Assembly (NCBI GenBank): GCA_948664205.1
Contig: CAPNDH010000006.1
Coordinates: 1-36,241 of the forward strand
Direction: 5' to 3'
Origin: an uncultured Clostridia bacterium
GTDB lineage: Bacteria > Bacillota > Clostridia > TANB77 > CAG-508
Length of the DNA stretch: 36,241 bases
Shown here in pieces: positions 1 through 6,823 of the stretch. The notes under the pieces were generated by a model. That model saw only the letters and a list, made by a program, of their open reading frames with translations, was not told where the DNA came from and did not search any database. Position 1 is the stretch's first letter, and each line of letters begins with the position of its first letter. The translations under genes and the position numbers were made by a program.

Positions 1-211
1 CCCATACTATTTTATCTTTTGGTGTGTTAAAAACACTATGAAGTGCAATAGTAAGTTCTGTAATACCCAAATTAGAGGCTAAATGTCCGCCTGTTATTGA
101 TACTGTGTTTATAACTTTTTCTCTTATTTGACTTGCTAGTTGTTCTTTTTCTTTTAGATTTAGTTTTCTTAAATCTTCTGGATTATTTACTTTATCTAAT
201 ATGTTATCCAT
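1..211 (-). CDS. dxs: 1-deoxy-D-xylulose-5-phosphate synthase, N-terminal part only
   Basis: This is the first 70 residues of a minus-strand gene that runs off the left edge of the window. DXS condenses pyruvate and glyceraldehyde 3-phosphate, with thiamine diphosphate, in the first step of the MEP isoprenoid pathway. The visible part contains GGHLASNLGITELTIALH, including the conserved ThDP-site histidine, followed by NTPKDKIVW, both typical of the DXS N-terminus. Two ATGs are possible, at 220 and 211. The one at 211 is preferred because an AGAGGG ribosome site lies about 9 nt before it and directly abuts the other. The upstream gene (566-1207) is a polyprenol-kinase-like membrane protein, so both may serve prenyl-lipid metabolism. 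The recognition of DXS is firm; nothing can be said about its C-terminus. Confidence 0.9.
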   Translation of the reverse strand, partial: MDNILDKVNNPEDLRKLNLKEKEQLASQIREKVINTVSITGGHLASNLGITELTIALHSVFNTPKDKIVW

Positions 212-235
212 TTTTTGCATCCCTCTTTTAAATAT

Positions 236-276
236 TATTCATTCTTCATTATTCACTATTCATTATTCATTTAAGC
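236..276. repeat. ATTCACTATTC-type AT-rich repeat array
   Basis: This is a run of degenerate ATTCATTATTC/ATTCACTATTC units ending in TTTAAGCAA. Similar arrays lie at 4611-4676 (both orientations), 21379-21414 and 27203-27240, always between genes. Here it leads directly into a CTTCGAAGAA palindrome and the CCCCTAC hairpin at 293-344. The function is unknown. Confidence 0.7.
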
Positions 277-292
277 AATTTCTTCGAAGAAT

Positions 293-344
293 GGGCGAAA
301 TTCGGTATTCCCAAAGTTGTATTCCTGACCGATTTAGCCCCTAC
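293..344. repeat. CCCCTAC hairpin repeat, copy 1
   Basis: GGGCGAAATTCGGTA and TGACCGATTTAGCCC form an imperfect stem, and the element ends in CCCCTACA followed by T-rich sequence. It is one of five closely related copies in the window (1300-1350, 17573-17623, 18851-18902, 21489-21540), all intergenic. The left-arm GAAATT is matched by right-arm GATTTAG here. Other copies carry GTAATT with GATTAAG, so pairing is kept. Confidence 0.8.
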
Positions 345-403
345 AATTTTTCCTTATTTCTATTATATTTTTAAGATAGTTGTTATTATATATTGTAGAG
401 TAA

Positions 404-522
404 CCTTATGTGTTTATATATATTAAAATCAAAATTGAATCCCGACAGTCCGCAGATCACGGGGGAATACCCCTTGTCTTGGAGGGTTCGATTTTTATTT
501 TAATATATACAAATGCATAAGG
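404..522 (+). repeat. 119-nt imperfect hairpin element, possible structured RNA or MITE
   Basis: The ends CCTTATG (404-410) and CATAAGG (516-522) close a stem of about 39 pairs (404-442 with 484-522). Inside are GACA...TGTC (444-447 with 475-478) and a GGGG-AATA-CCCC hairpin at 462-473. Read as plus-strand RNA, four of the non-Watson-Crick positions (411, 412, 436, 440) are G-U wobbles and only two are true mismatches. Read on the minus strand, most become mismatches. It lies between two minus-strand genes and is not needed by either. It could be a small RNA, a leader of nothing visible, or a miniature inverted-repeat element. No known family is recognised. The rest of the 221-565 gap holds only repeats. 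Confidence 0.55.
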
Positions 523-565
523 TGGCTGATTTTAAACCAGTTCTATGACCCCTACAGTTTTATTT

Positions 566-1207
566 CTACATTAGTAATAAAATAGCACATGCTGAAATTG
601 GTATTGTTATATTATCGGTTCCTTTTATTGATACTGCTTCTATTACCGTAAGCATTATTGCTGTTATTATTGATTTTATTAGCCATAAATTTACACCTGT
701 TACACTAGAAAATATTGCTATTATTATGAATGATATTATAAACATTGTTAGTGAACCTGCTAATGTCTTTTTTGTATTTCCTATTTTGTATTCTATACTT
801 TTTATTTTCTTTCCAATTACTCCTGCTAGTCCATCTCCATATCCCATTATTAGTGTACTACATAGTCCAATTTCCGGTCTTTTTGTTATTCCATATGTTA
901 TTATTGATAATATTAATAATGAAAGTGCATAATATACTGTTCCTAATCCATCTTGTTTTTCTCGTTCCATTACTGATATTAAGTTTCTTTTGTATGAAAT
1001 ATAATTTATTATCACAAAACTTAATGGAACTAATGATGCCCAAAATGCATTTTCAAAAAAATACATTGATATAAGCCACCAATTAGAAAGCATTATATGT
1101 ATAAATTTTCTACTTGCTTCTTCTCCTGATTTTTTTAAAAATTTTGCAAATATTATAATTATTCCTATGAATATATATGATACTAATATTCCTATTATAT
1201 TTTTCAT
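566..1207 (-). CDS. Polyprenol/phytol kinase-like membrane protein (SEC59/VTE5-type)
   Basis: The protein is 213 aa with about six hydrophobic segments. It carries RKFIHI near residue 33, GYGDGLAGVIGKK near residue 122, a K-rich NTKKTLAGSLTMF stretch and EAVSIKGTDNITIPI near the end. These are the signature blocks of the membrane family that includes phytol kinase, dolichol kinase and CDP-diacylglycerol synthase-like proteins, which use CTP or another NTP to phosphorylate lipid alcohols. It is transcribed toward dxs, which would fit recycling of a prenyl alcohol, but the exact substrate cannot be read from sequence. The family assignment is good; the reaction is an inference. Confidence 0.75.
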   Translation of the reverse strand: MKNIIGILVSYIFIGIIIIFAKFLKKSGEEASRKFIHIMLSNWWLISMYFFENAFWASLVPLSFVIINYISYKRNLISVMEREKQDGLGTVYYALSLLILSIITYGITKRPEIGLCSTLIMGYGDGLAGVIGKKIKSIEYKIGNTKKTLAGSLTMFIISFIIIAIFSSVTGVNLWLIKSIITAIMLTVIEAVSIKGTDNITIPISACAILLLM

Positions 1208-1299
1208 TTTTGTTTCCTTCTTTTTATTACTTTTTTGTATATTATGTTTTATTTAAGCCAATTCCTCGATGTGCAAGTAATTATTTATCACCGTTTTTC

Positions 1300-1350
1300 G
1301 GGCGTAATTCGGTATTCCTTTTTGGTATTCCTTACCGATTAAGCCCCTAC
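1300..1350. repeat. CCCCTAC hairpin repeat, copy 2
   Basis: GGGCGTAATTCGGTA pairs with TACCGATTAAGCCC and is followed by CCTACAA. Compared with the copy at 293-344, the left arm has T for A and the right arm has the matching A for T, so the stem is conserved. It lies in the 385-bp gap between 1207 and 1592, which otherwise holds only AT-rich sequence and the promoter of the next gene. Confidence 0.8.
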
Positions 1351-1519
1351 AACATAAAATGCTTTTATCATAAAATTGTGATATATCTATTTAAAATTTT
1401 ATATGTTTTAAATATTAAATTATAGAACAATTATTATTAGATAATTTTTTATTATAATATCACAAAAATGTAATCTTTTCCACAAAATATTACATTTTTA
1501 TTTCATTTTTATTAAAATA

Positions 1520-1548
1520 TTGAAAATAAAAATTGGTTATACTATAAT
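1520..1548 (+). promoter_or_regulatory. Sigma-A promoter of the vWA surface-protein gene
   Basis: TTGAAA (1520-1525) and a perfect TATAAT (1543-1548) are separated by 17 nt, 44 nt before the ATG at 1592. An AAGAAGGGA ribosome site follows at 1572-1580. Confidence 0.8.
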
Positions 1549-1591
1549 TTAATAAGAGTAATTATATATTTAAGAAGGGAATTGATAAATT

Positions 1592-3016
1592 ATGAAAAAA
1601 CTAAAGAAAATAAGCAGTATGATTTTATTAGTATTATTACTTTGTTCAAGCGTTTTTGCTGCAACTGTTAGTTCAGAAAAAGCTAAATTGGAAATAATTG
1701 AGAATAATGTTTGTACAATTGATATTACAGATACTGCTGTATTTGAGAAAAAGCTTATTGATTATGATTTGGATAAAAAAGAATTAACTATAGGTTTAAA
1801 AGTAACAAATAATGCTATTAGACCCTTAGACAAACCAAGTGAAATTGTTTTAGTTATTGATAATTCAATAAGCATGAATGAAACAATTGCAACTGGTGGT
1901 TCAAGAATGGAGAGTGTTATAGATTCTGCTAAAATTTTGGCAACTGAGCTTTTAAAACTAAATACAGTAAAACTAAGCGTTGTTAGTTTTTCTTCTGGAG
2001 AGCTAGCAGACTTTGGAACTCTTAGAGATGCTCAACTTAGAACTAATTTAACAAATGATAAAACTGTTGTTTCAAATTCTATAGATTCTATTTATGATGA
2101 CTTTATAAGAGTTGTAGAAGCTAATGATCCTACCAAATTAACAGGTTCTAAAACTGACATTGAAGCAGGTATTACACTTGCAAGTCAGCAATTTACTGGT
2201 ACATGTGATAATAAATTTATAGTTTTATTAACAGATGGTGTTCCTAATATATCTTTAGGAAGTAACAAAATTTTATATTCAGGTGCAACTGCAACAAATA
2301 CAAAAAATGCACTAAAAAAATTAGAAAATGATGGTATTCAAGTATTATCTATGATGACAGGTGTTACTAATGATGTAGAATCTGGTCAAACAAATAAAAC
2401 TTTTAAAGAATTAGCTGAAGAAGTTTTTGGAACTCCTGAAAAACCTACTGTTGGAAAATTTTATTATATTACTGATAGTGAAATTGAAGAAACTGTTTCT
2501 ACTACAATATTAAATCAATTAATAGCACCAGAAGATGGAATTTTAACTGATATTGATATTTATGATTATTTTCCACAAGAAATAGTTAGTAACTTTAATT
2601 TTGAATATGTAGAACTTCCTACTTTAGGAACTGTATCAGAAGATATTGATTTACAAAATAATATGATAGTATGGCATATTGATAGATTGAGCTATGGAGA
2701 ATCAGATACTCTTTCTTATAAATTAACTTTAAAAGACAATATCGATGAAGCAATAGTTGGTGTTGTTTTAGATACTAATGAAAAAGTTGATATTACTACT
2801 GAAAAAGTGTTAGATGAAAATGGTCAAAAGAAAATTATTACTTCTGATGTTACACCAAAAGTAAAAGTAACTTTAGCAGAAGATACTACTAAAGCTCCAG
2901 ACCCTATTCCTCAAACAGGTACAACAATTACATTAACTGTTATAATTGGAATTACATTAATTGCTTGTGTGGTATTGGGAATAAAATTATATACAAAAAA
3001 TAAATCTATGAAATAA
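1592..3016 (+). CDS. Cell-wall-anchored von Willebrand factor A domain protein
   Basis: This 474-aa exported protein starts with a lysine-rich signal peptide (residues 1-23, likely cut after VFA). A vWA domain follows from about residue 85. Its MIDAS metal-site elements are DNSIS at 90-94, a TD in SKTDIEAGI near 188, and LLTDG near 212-216. A beta-rich segment follows (about 310-430). The C-terminus has the sortase sorting pattern IPQTG at 439-443, a hydrophobic helix and a KNKSMK tail. IPQTG is a variant of LPXTG. vWA surface proteins commonly bind host or matrix ligands or act as pilus tips, but no ligand is evident here. It is monocistronic, with its own promoter and a shared terminator with eno. 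Confidence 0.85.
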   Translation: MKKLKKISSMILLVLLLCSSVFAATVSSEKAKLEIIENNVCTIDITDTAVFEKKLIDYDLDKKELTIGLKVTNNAIRPLDKPSEIVLVIDNSISMNETIATGGSRMESVIDSAKILATELLKLNTVKLSVVSFSSGELADFGTLRDAQLRTNLTNDKTVVSNSIDSIYDDFIRVVEANDPTKLTGSKTDIEAGITLASQQFTGTCDNKFIVLLTDGVPNISLGSNKILYSGATATNTKNALKKLENDGIQVLSMMTGVTNDVESGQTNKTFKELAEEVFGTPEKPTVGKFYYITDSEIEETVSTTILNQLIAPEDGILTDIDIYDYFPQEIVSNFNFEYVELPTLGTVSEDIDLQNNMIVWHIDRLSYGESDTLSYKLTLKDNIDEAIVGVVLDTNEKVDITTEKVLDENGQKKIITSDVTPKVKVTLAEDTTKAPDPIPQTGTTITLTVIIGITLIACVVLGIKLYTKNKSMK

Positions 3017-3021
3017 GATAT

Positions 3022-3051
3022 AAAATAAGGAGCTATATGACTCCTTATTTT
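3022..3051. terminator. Bidirectional terminator between vWA gene and eno
   Basis: AAAATAAGGAG (3022-3032) and CTCCTTATTTT (3041-3051) form a perfect 11-bp stem with an 8-nt loop and A/T tracts on both sides. It can end the plus-strand vWA transcript and the minus-strand enolase transcript. Confidence 0.9.
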
Positions 3052-3091
3052 ATTTGCTTAATTTTGTTTATTAAATTACATTATTAACTAT

Positions 3092-4354
3092 CTATTTTAA
3101 CTCTTCTTCTATATTTAATAATCTATTATATTTTGCTACCCTATCTGTTCTACATGGTGCTCCTGTTTTTATTTGTCCTGCGTTTGTTGCTACTGCTATG
3201 TCGCTAATAGTTGTATCTTCTGTTTCTCCTGAACGATGTGATATTATTGTTCTATAGCCATTCTTTTTTGCTAATTCTATGCAATCTAGCGTTTCTGTTA
3301 GTGTTCCTATTTGATTTGGTTTTATTAATATTGCATTTGCAACACCTTTATTTATTCCGTTTAATAACCTCTTATTATTAGTAACAAACAAATCATCTCC
3401 TACTAATTGCACATCTTTTCTCATTTTTTCAGTTAATATTTTCCACGAAGACCAATCATTTTCTGCTAAACCATCTTCTATTGAAATTATAGGATATTGA
3501 TTAGCTAATTCTATTATATATTCTATCATTTCTTCTTTTGTTTTTAATATGTCTTTTTTCCAGAAGTAATATCCTTCTTCTCCTATCTTTCTTGCCTCTT
3601 CCCACATTTCCGTTGCTGCTATATCTAGTGCAATATATATATCTTTTCCTGGTATATATCCCGATTTTTGTATTGCTTCTAATATAAGTTCTATTGCCTC
3701 TTCTTCCCCATCTAAATTCGGAGCAAAGCCTCCTTCATCTCCTACTGCTGTACTATACCCTTTTTCTTTTAAAATTTTCTTAAGTTTATGATATACCTCT
3801 ACTGCCATTTCCATTCTTTCTCTAAAAGTTATTCCACCAACTGGCATAATCATAAATTCTTGCATACTTATGTTGTTATCTGAATGTTTTCCTCCATTTA
3901 ATATATTCATCATTGGAATTGGTAGTTCATGTGCATTTACTCCTCCTATATAATTATATAGTTCTATTCCTAAAGAATTTGCTGCTGCTCTTGCTACTGC
4001 TAGTGAAACTCCTAATGTTGCATTTGCACCTAAATTTGACTTATTTTCAGTACTATCCAATTTTATTAATTTTTCATCTATTTCTCTTTGATTATATACA
4101 TTCATATCTTTTAAATTTTTGGCAATTTTTTTGTTAACATTATCTACTGCTTTTCTTACGCCTTTACCATTTAGTCTATCACCTTCATCTCTTAATTCTA
4201 CTGCCTCATAACTTCCTGTAGAAGCTCCTGATGGTACTAATGCTATTCCACTAAAACCTCCTTCAGTTACTACTTCTACTTGAACTGTTGGGTTTCCCCT
4301 TGAATCATATACCTCTAATGCTTTTATACTTTGAATACCTAAATAATCTTTCAA
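3092..4354 (-). CDS. eno: Enolase (phosphopyruvate hydratase)
   Basis: Enolase interconverts 2-phosphoglycerate and phosphoenolpyruvate in glycolysis, as a cytoplasmic Mg-dependent enzyme. At 420 aa it is slightly shorter than most bacterial enolases (about 430). Visible hallmarks are SRGNPTVQVEV near residue 18, the ASTG loop at 44-47, ILNGGKHSDNN near 151, the acid/base GDEGGFAPN (Glu207), ISIEDGLAE and DDLFVTN, IKPNQIGT with the catalytic Lys, and SHRSGETEDT. A GAGAGGAG ribosome site lies just upstream of the ATG. It stands alone, convergent with the vWA gene and sharing its terminator. Upstream there is a TATAAT at 4427-4432 (minus), but I could not find a good -35 for it. Confidence 0.98.
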   Translation of the reverse strand: MKDYLGIQSIKALEVYDSRGNPTVQVEVVTEGGFSGIALVPSGASTGSYEAVELRDEGDRLNGKGVRKAVDNVNKKIAKNLKDMNVYNQREIDEKLIKLDSTENKSNLGANATLGVSLAVARAAANSLGIELYNYIGGVNAHELPIPMMNILNGGKHSDNNISMQEFMIMPVGGITFRERMEMAVEVYHKLKKILKEKGYSTAVGDEGGFAPNLDGEEEAIELILEAIQKSGYIPGKDIYIALDIAATEMWEEARKIGEEGYYFWKKDILKTKEEMIEYIIELANQYPIISIEDGLAENDWSSWKILTEKMRKDVQLVGDDLFVTNNKRLLNGINKGVANAILIKPNQIGTLTETLDCIELAKKNGYRTIISHRSGETEDTTISDIAVATNAGQIKTGAPCRTDRVAKYNRLLNIEEELK

Positions 4355-4487
4355 TTTTCTATTCTCCTCTCACCGTTTTTATTATATTATTTCCATATTT
4401 TCCAAAATATTTCATATAAAATAAAAATTATAGTAGATTTTTATAATTATTTATGATATTATACTTTTTGTATATAATTATATATAT

Positions 4488-4562
4488 TGGGGTATCGCCA
4501 AGCGGTAAGGCATCGGACTCTGACTCCGACATTCCTGTGTTCGAATCACAGTACCCCAGCCA
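4488..4562 (+). tRNA. tRNA-Gln (anticodon CTG)
   Basis: The acceptor arms TGGGGTA (4488-4494) and TACCCCA (4552-4558) pair fully. The D arm contains AAGCGGTAAGGC, the anticodon stem TCGGA/TCCGA encloses CTCTGAC with anticodon CTG, and the T arm CTGTG-TTCGAAT-CACAG is intact. The discriminator G and an encoded CCA follow (4560-4562). The U1-A72 pair is typical of tRNA-Gln. It reads CAG codons, which are rare in this AT-rich genome. Confidence 0.95.
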
Positions 4563-4568
4563 CATAAG

Positions 4569-4676
4569 TGCGAATTTTACAATTCGCAGTGAATAGTTAA
4601 TGGTGCATAATGAATAGTGAATAGTTTCAGTTTTATATTAAGAGCACTTATTACTATTCACTATTCACTATTCACT
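4569..4676. repeat. Mosaic repeat behind tRNA-Gln with two inverted repeats
   Basis: TGCGAATT-TTAC-AATTCGCA (4569-4588) is a perfect 8-bp hairpin. It is followed by TGAATAGTGAATAGT (4611-4625) and its exact inverse ACTATTCACTATTCA (4653-4667), which would make a 15-bp stem. The second part belongs to the ATTCACTATTC family seen elsewhere in the window. Confidence 0.7.
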
Positions 4677-4685
4677 TTTCATTTC

Positions 4686-5013
4686 TTATTTTCTTAACAA
4701 TAATTGTTCTTCATATTCTTTACATTTTTCTTCCAATAGTTTGAAATTACAACATCTTTTTTCTAACTTAATATTAGTATGTAAATTTACCATATTATAT
4801 ATTTTTATAGATCTTATTTAACTTTGTTTTTTTATTGGCTGATGAAATTGGCACATAGTATTTTCTATCATTTATAGAAAATAAAACTCCAACAAATGGT
4901 TTATTTTGCTTATTTAACTCTGCTTTATTGAATTGTACCTTTGAATCAAATTTTCTTAAATACTCAATATACTCTGGATCGATTTTTATTATTCTTAATT
5001 TTTCTTTTAACAT
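4686..5013 (-). pseudogene. Type III toxin (ToxN/AbiQ family), internally deleted and frameshifted
   Basis: The first 72 residues read as the N-terminus of a ToxN/AbiQ endoribonuclease: an IDPEYIEYLRKFDSKV start, then KPFVGVLFSINDRKYYVPISS. The frame then ends at a stop at 4795-4797. In another frame, directly downstream (4793 to 4686), 35 codons encode a tail with RCCNFKLLEEKCKEYEEQ, which resembles the C-terminal helices of the same family. Intact members are about 170 aa, so roughly the middle third is missing. The upstream RNA region (5049-5125) looks like the matching antitoxin. The family call comes from pattern recognition, not a search. A short standalone gene is the alternative but explains neither the tail nor the upstream RNA. 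Confidence 0.72.
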
Positions 5014-5048
5014 AGAAACAAAACTCCTTTTGAATAAAAATTAAAGAG

Positions 5049-5125
5049 AATAATTCATCTAAATGAATTATCCCCCTATTATCGCTCCCAACTTAAAATC
5101 GGTATGGGTTCACCTAAGCTTTTGT
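5049..5125 (-). ncRNA. Type III antitoxin RNA remnant (ToxI-like), one repeat plus terminator
   Basis: On the minus strand a promoter (5132-5160) would start RNA near 5125. The RNA begins with an AGGTGAACCCATACC unit (5115 to 5101), continues GATTTTAAGTTGGGAGC, and runs to a hairpin with a U-rich tail before the toxin start. GGT/ACC can form one stem and CCCA/TGGG a second, crossing one, giving the H-type pseudoknot layout of ToxI repeats, which also begin AGGTGA and contain TTTAAGT. Only a single unit of about 36 nt is visible, whereas active loci usually carry several. This supports a decayed locus. The similarity to ToxI is from memory and needs a structural search. Confidence 0.6.
5050..5071 (-). 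terminator. Hairpin between antitoxin RNA and toxin gene
   Basis: ATAATTCAT and ATGAATTAT form a perfect 9-bp stem with a 4-nt loop. On the minus strand it is followed by TCTCTTTAATTTTT. A leaky terminator in this position is characteristic of type III toxin-antitoxin loci, where it sets the RNA-to-toxin ratio. Confidence 0.7.
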
Positions 5126-5131
5126 ATATTT

Positions 5132-5160
5132 ATTGTATGATATATTATGTAAAATGTTAA
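5132..5160 (-). promoter_or_regulatory. Promoter of the type III toxin-antitoxin remnant
   Basis: On the minus strand TTAACA (5160-5155) and TACAAT (5137-5132) are 17 nt apart. The expected start, about 7 nt further on, falls just before the AGGTGA repeat. Confidence 0.6.
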
Positions 5161-5210
5161 CCCATTTTGTGAATTATTTTTGAAAAGTTTTTTACATTTT
5201 TCGAGTTTTT

Positions 5211-5318
5211 TTACAAATTTTCTTTTACACAATTTAATGCTTCTAGTATTACTTTGTCCATGTCGAAATATTTATATTTTTCTAGTCTTCCTTCAAACAT
5301 GTTCAATATTACATAGTT
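5211..5318 (-). pseudogene. glf: C-terminal fragment of UDP-galactopyranose mutase
   Basis: A 35-codon open stretch ends in TAA at 5211-5213. It contains MFEGRLEKYKYFDMDKVI, which matches the conserved C-terminal block of Glf (GGRL..YKY.DMDKVI). Everything upstream of this block is missing. A stop codon lies just before it, and it overlaps the end of the flippase gene in another frame. Glf converts UDP-galactopyranose to UDP-galactofuranose for glycan synthesis, so this suggests the polysaccharide cluster once had a complete glf at its downstream end. The call rests on motif resemblance in a short stretch. Confidence 0.65.
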
Positions 5319-6823
5319 TTAGATTTTCTTAAATTTCTTTTTATAATTTCAATTATTCTTTTTGTTTCATTTTTATATATAATACAGTTAAATATCATTA
5401 TTGTAATTGAAATTATTAATACTATTATAGCATACTCTATCCATTTAACATATGAATCAAATACTACATTTTTAGTAACGAAATTAATTAGTTTGCTTAT
5501 TATCAATGTCTCTATAATTATAGTAGTAATATATTTATATGAATCTATCTGTTTTCTTTTTAATACATATTTTGAAGTATGATATATAAATTCTATTGTT
5601 CTTATTGTCATCGCTACTATTGTTCCTATCGTTACTCCTATAATTCCAAATTTTCTTACTAGAATTAAAGAAACTAAAATATTACTAATTGCTTCAACCC
5701 ATGCTCCTTTTCTAGTTTCCTTAAAATGCCCTACTGCTAATGTCAATGAACTATATGGTAGCCTTATTGCCCATATATATTCTGATATAACTATCAAATA
5801 TGCAAATACTGGCCTATAATAATTCACATCTGTTATTCCTTTAGTATATACTTGTATAAATGGTAATATTAAACTTAATGTACATGTAAATATTATAGTT
5901 ATTACTGTAAAATAAAACATTTCATATGTTTTAAAATTTCTATTTAAATTTTCATATTCTTTTTTTGCATACATATCTCCAAATGATGCATCTATTCCAC
6001 CAGTAAATGCTTCTACTATATTTTTTACACCATTTACAACAAAGTAGTAAACTGTATATACTGAAACTTCTGCTGTACCTACAAATATTGTTAATAACGT
6101 AACATCTGTATTGCCATGAATTACAGCTGCTATATGTTGGGCTAAACCATCCCATTTTTGTTTTAATTCATAATGTTTATCTACTTCTTTTAAGTTTATA
6201 TTATATTTTTTCTTTACATATATATTTTGAGCAATAGGCCTTAATACAAATATAAATGCACTTACTAATTTTACTATTTGTATGCTTGCGCCAAACTTAA
6301 TTAATAAAACGCTTAATATTGTATTTAATATTATTGTAATAGTTTGTATATTTGAAGTTACATATGTTTTTTGTTCAGCTTGTAAATATAACCTATATAC
6401 CATTCCTAAAAAGTATTCTGCAAATGTACTTATTGATATTATTAATATTAATGATACCGTAAATCCAAAAGAGAATTCTTTATTAACTAATAACGGATAT
6501 ATAAAGCATAATATTATTAAATATATTATAAATATACCAGATACTACTTTAAAAAACTTTTCAGCTGATTTAAGTATATTTTGTATTTGGTTTTTATCTT
6601 TGTTAGCAATTGGTTTATATAATACTGATTTTATAACTGGTCCTATTCCCGCTTCTAGTAATGTAATATATCCTAGAAATTGTGTTATAGATGATGTCAA
6701 TCCATTTACATTTGAGCCATATGCCATTATTATTGCTCTTGGTAATATAAGTCCGCATATTATCATCACTATTTGTTTAATTAATGTTGATATTATATTT
6801 TTTATAGCTTTTTTACTTCTCAT
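5309..6823 (-). CDS. Polysaccharide flippase, Wzx-like (MOP superfamily)
   Basis: This 504-aa integral membrane protein has about 12-14 predicted hydrophobic segments. Its N-terminus (SKKAIKNIISTLIKQIVMI, then PRAIIMAYGSNVNGLTSSI) is typical of oligosaccharide-repeat flippases, which move undecaprenyl-diphosphate-linked repeat units across the membrane. Its ATG overlaps the stop of the upstream TupA-like gene by one base (TAATG), so the two are probably translationally coupled. It is the last intact gene of the minus-strand glycan operon. The family is clear; the transported repeat unit is unknown. Confidence 0.88.
   Translation of the reverse strand: MRSKKAIKNIISTLIKQIVMIICGLILPRAIIMAYGSNVNGLTSSITQFLGYITLLEAGIGPVIKSVLYKPIANKDKNQIQNILKSAEKFFKVVSGIFIIYLIILCFIYPLLVNKEFSFGFTVSLILIISISTFAEYFLGMVYRLYLQAEQKTYVTSNIQTITIILNTILSVLLIKFGASIQIVKLVSAFIFVLRPIAQNIYVKKKYNINLKEVDKHYELKQKWDGLAQHIAAVIHGNTDVTLLTIFVGTAEVSVYTVYYFVVNGVKNIVEAFTGGIDASFGDMYAKKEYENLNRNFKTYEMFYFTVITIIFTCTLSLILPFIQVYTKGITDVNYYRPVFAYLIVISEYIWAIRLPYSSLTLAVGHFKETRKGAWVEAISNILVSLILVRKFGIIGVTIGTIVAMTIRTIEFIYHTSKYVLKRKQIDSYKYITTIIIETLIISKLINFVTKNVVFDSYVKWIEYAIIVLIISITIMIFNCIIYKNETKRIIEIIKRNLRKSKTM

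Noticed and set aside
236..276. CRISPR array
   Set aside because: Repeats are short, degenerate and back to back, without spacers of constant length, and no cas genes are present.
745..1074. Long plus-strand open frame rich in Leu and Phe
   Set aside because: It lies opposite the kinase-like gene, has no ribosome site, and its composition is what a membrane-protein gene gives when read backward.
4795..5013. Intact 72-aa small gene
   Set aside because: A second frame immediately downstream continues the same protein family and the upstream RNA layout fits a type III locus, so it is treated as a broken toxin.
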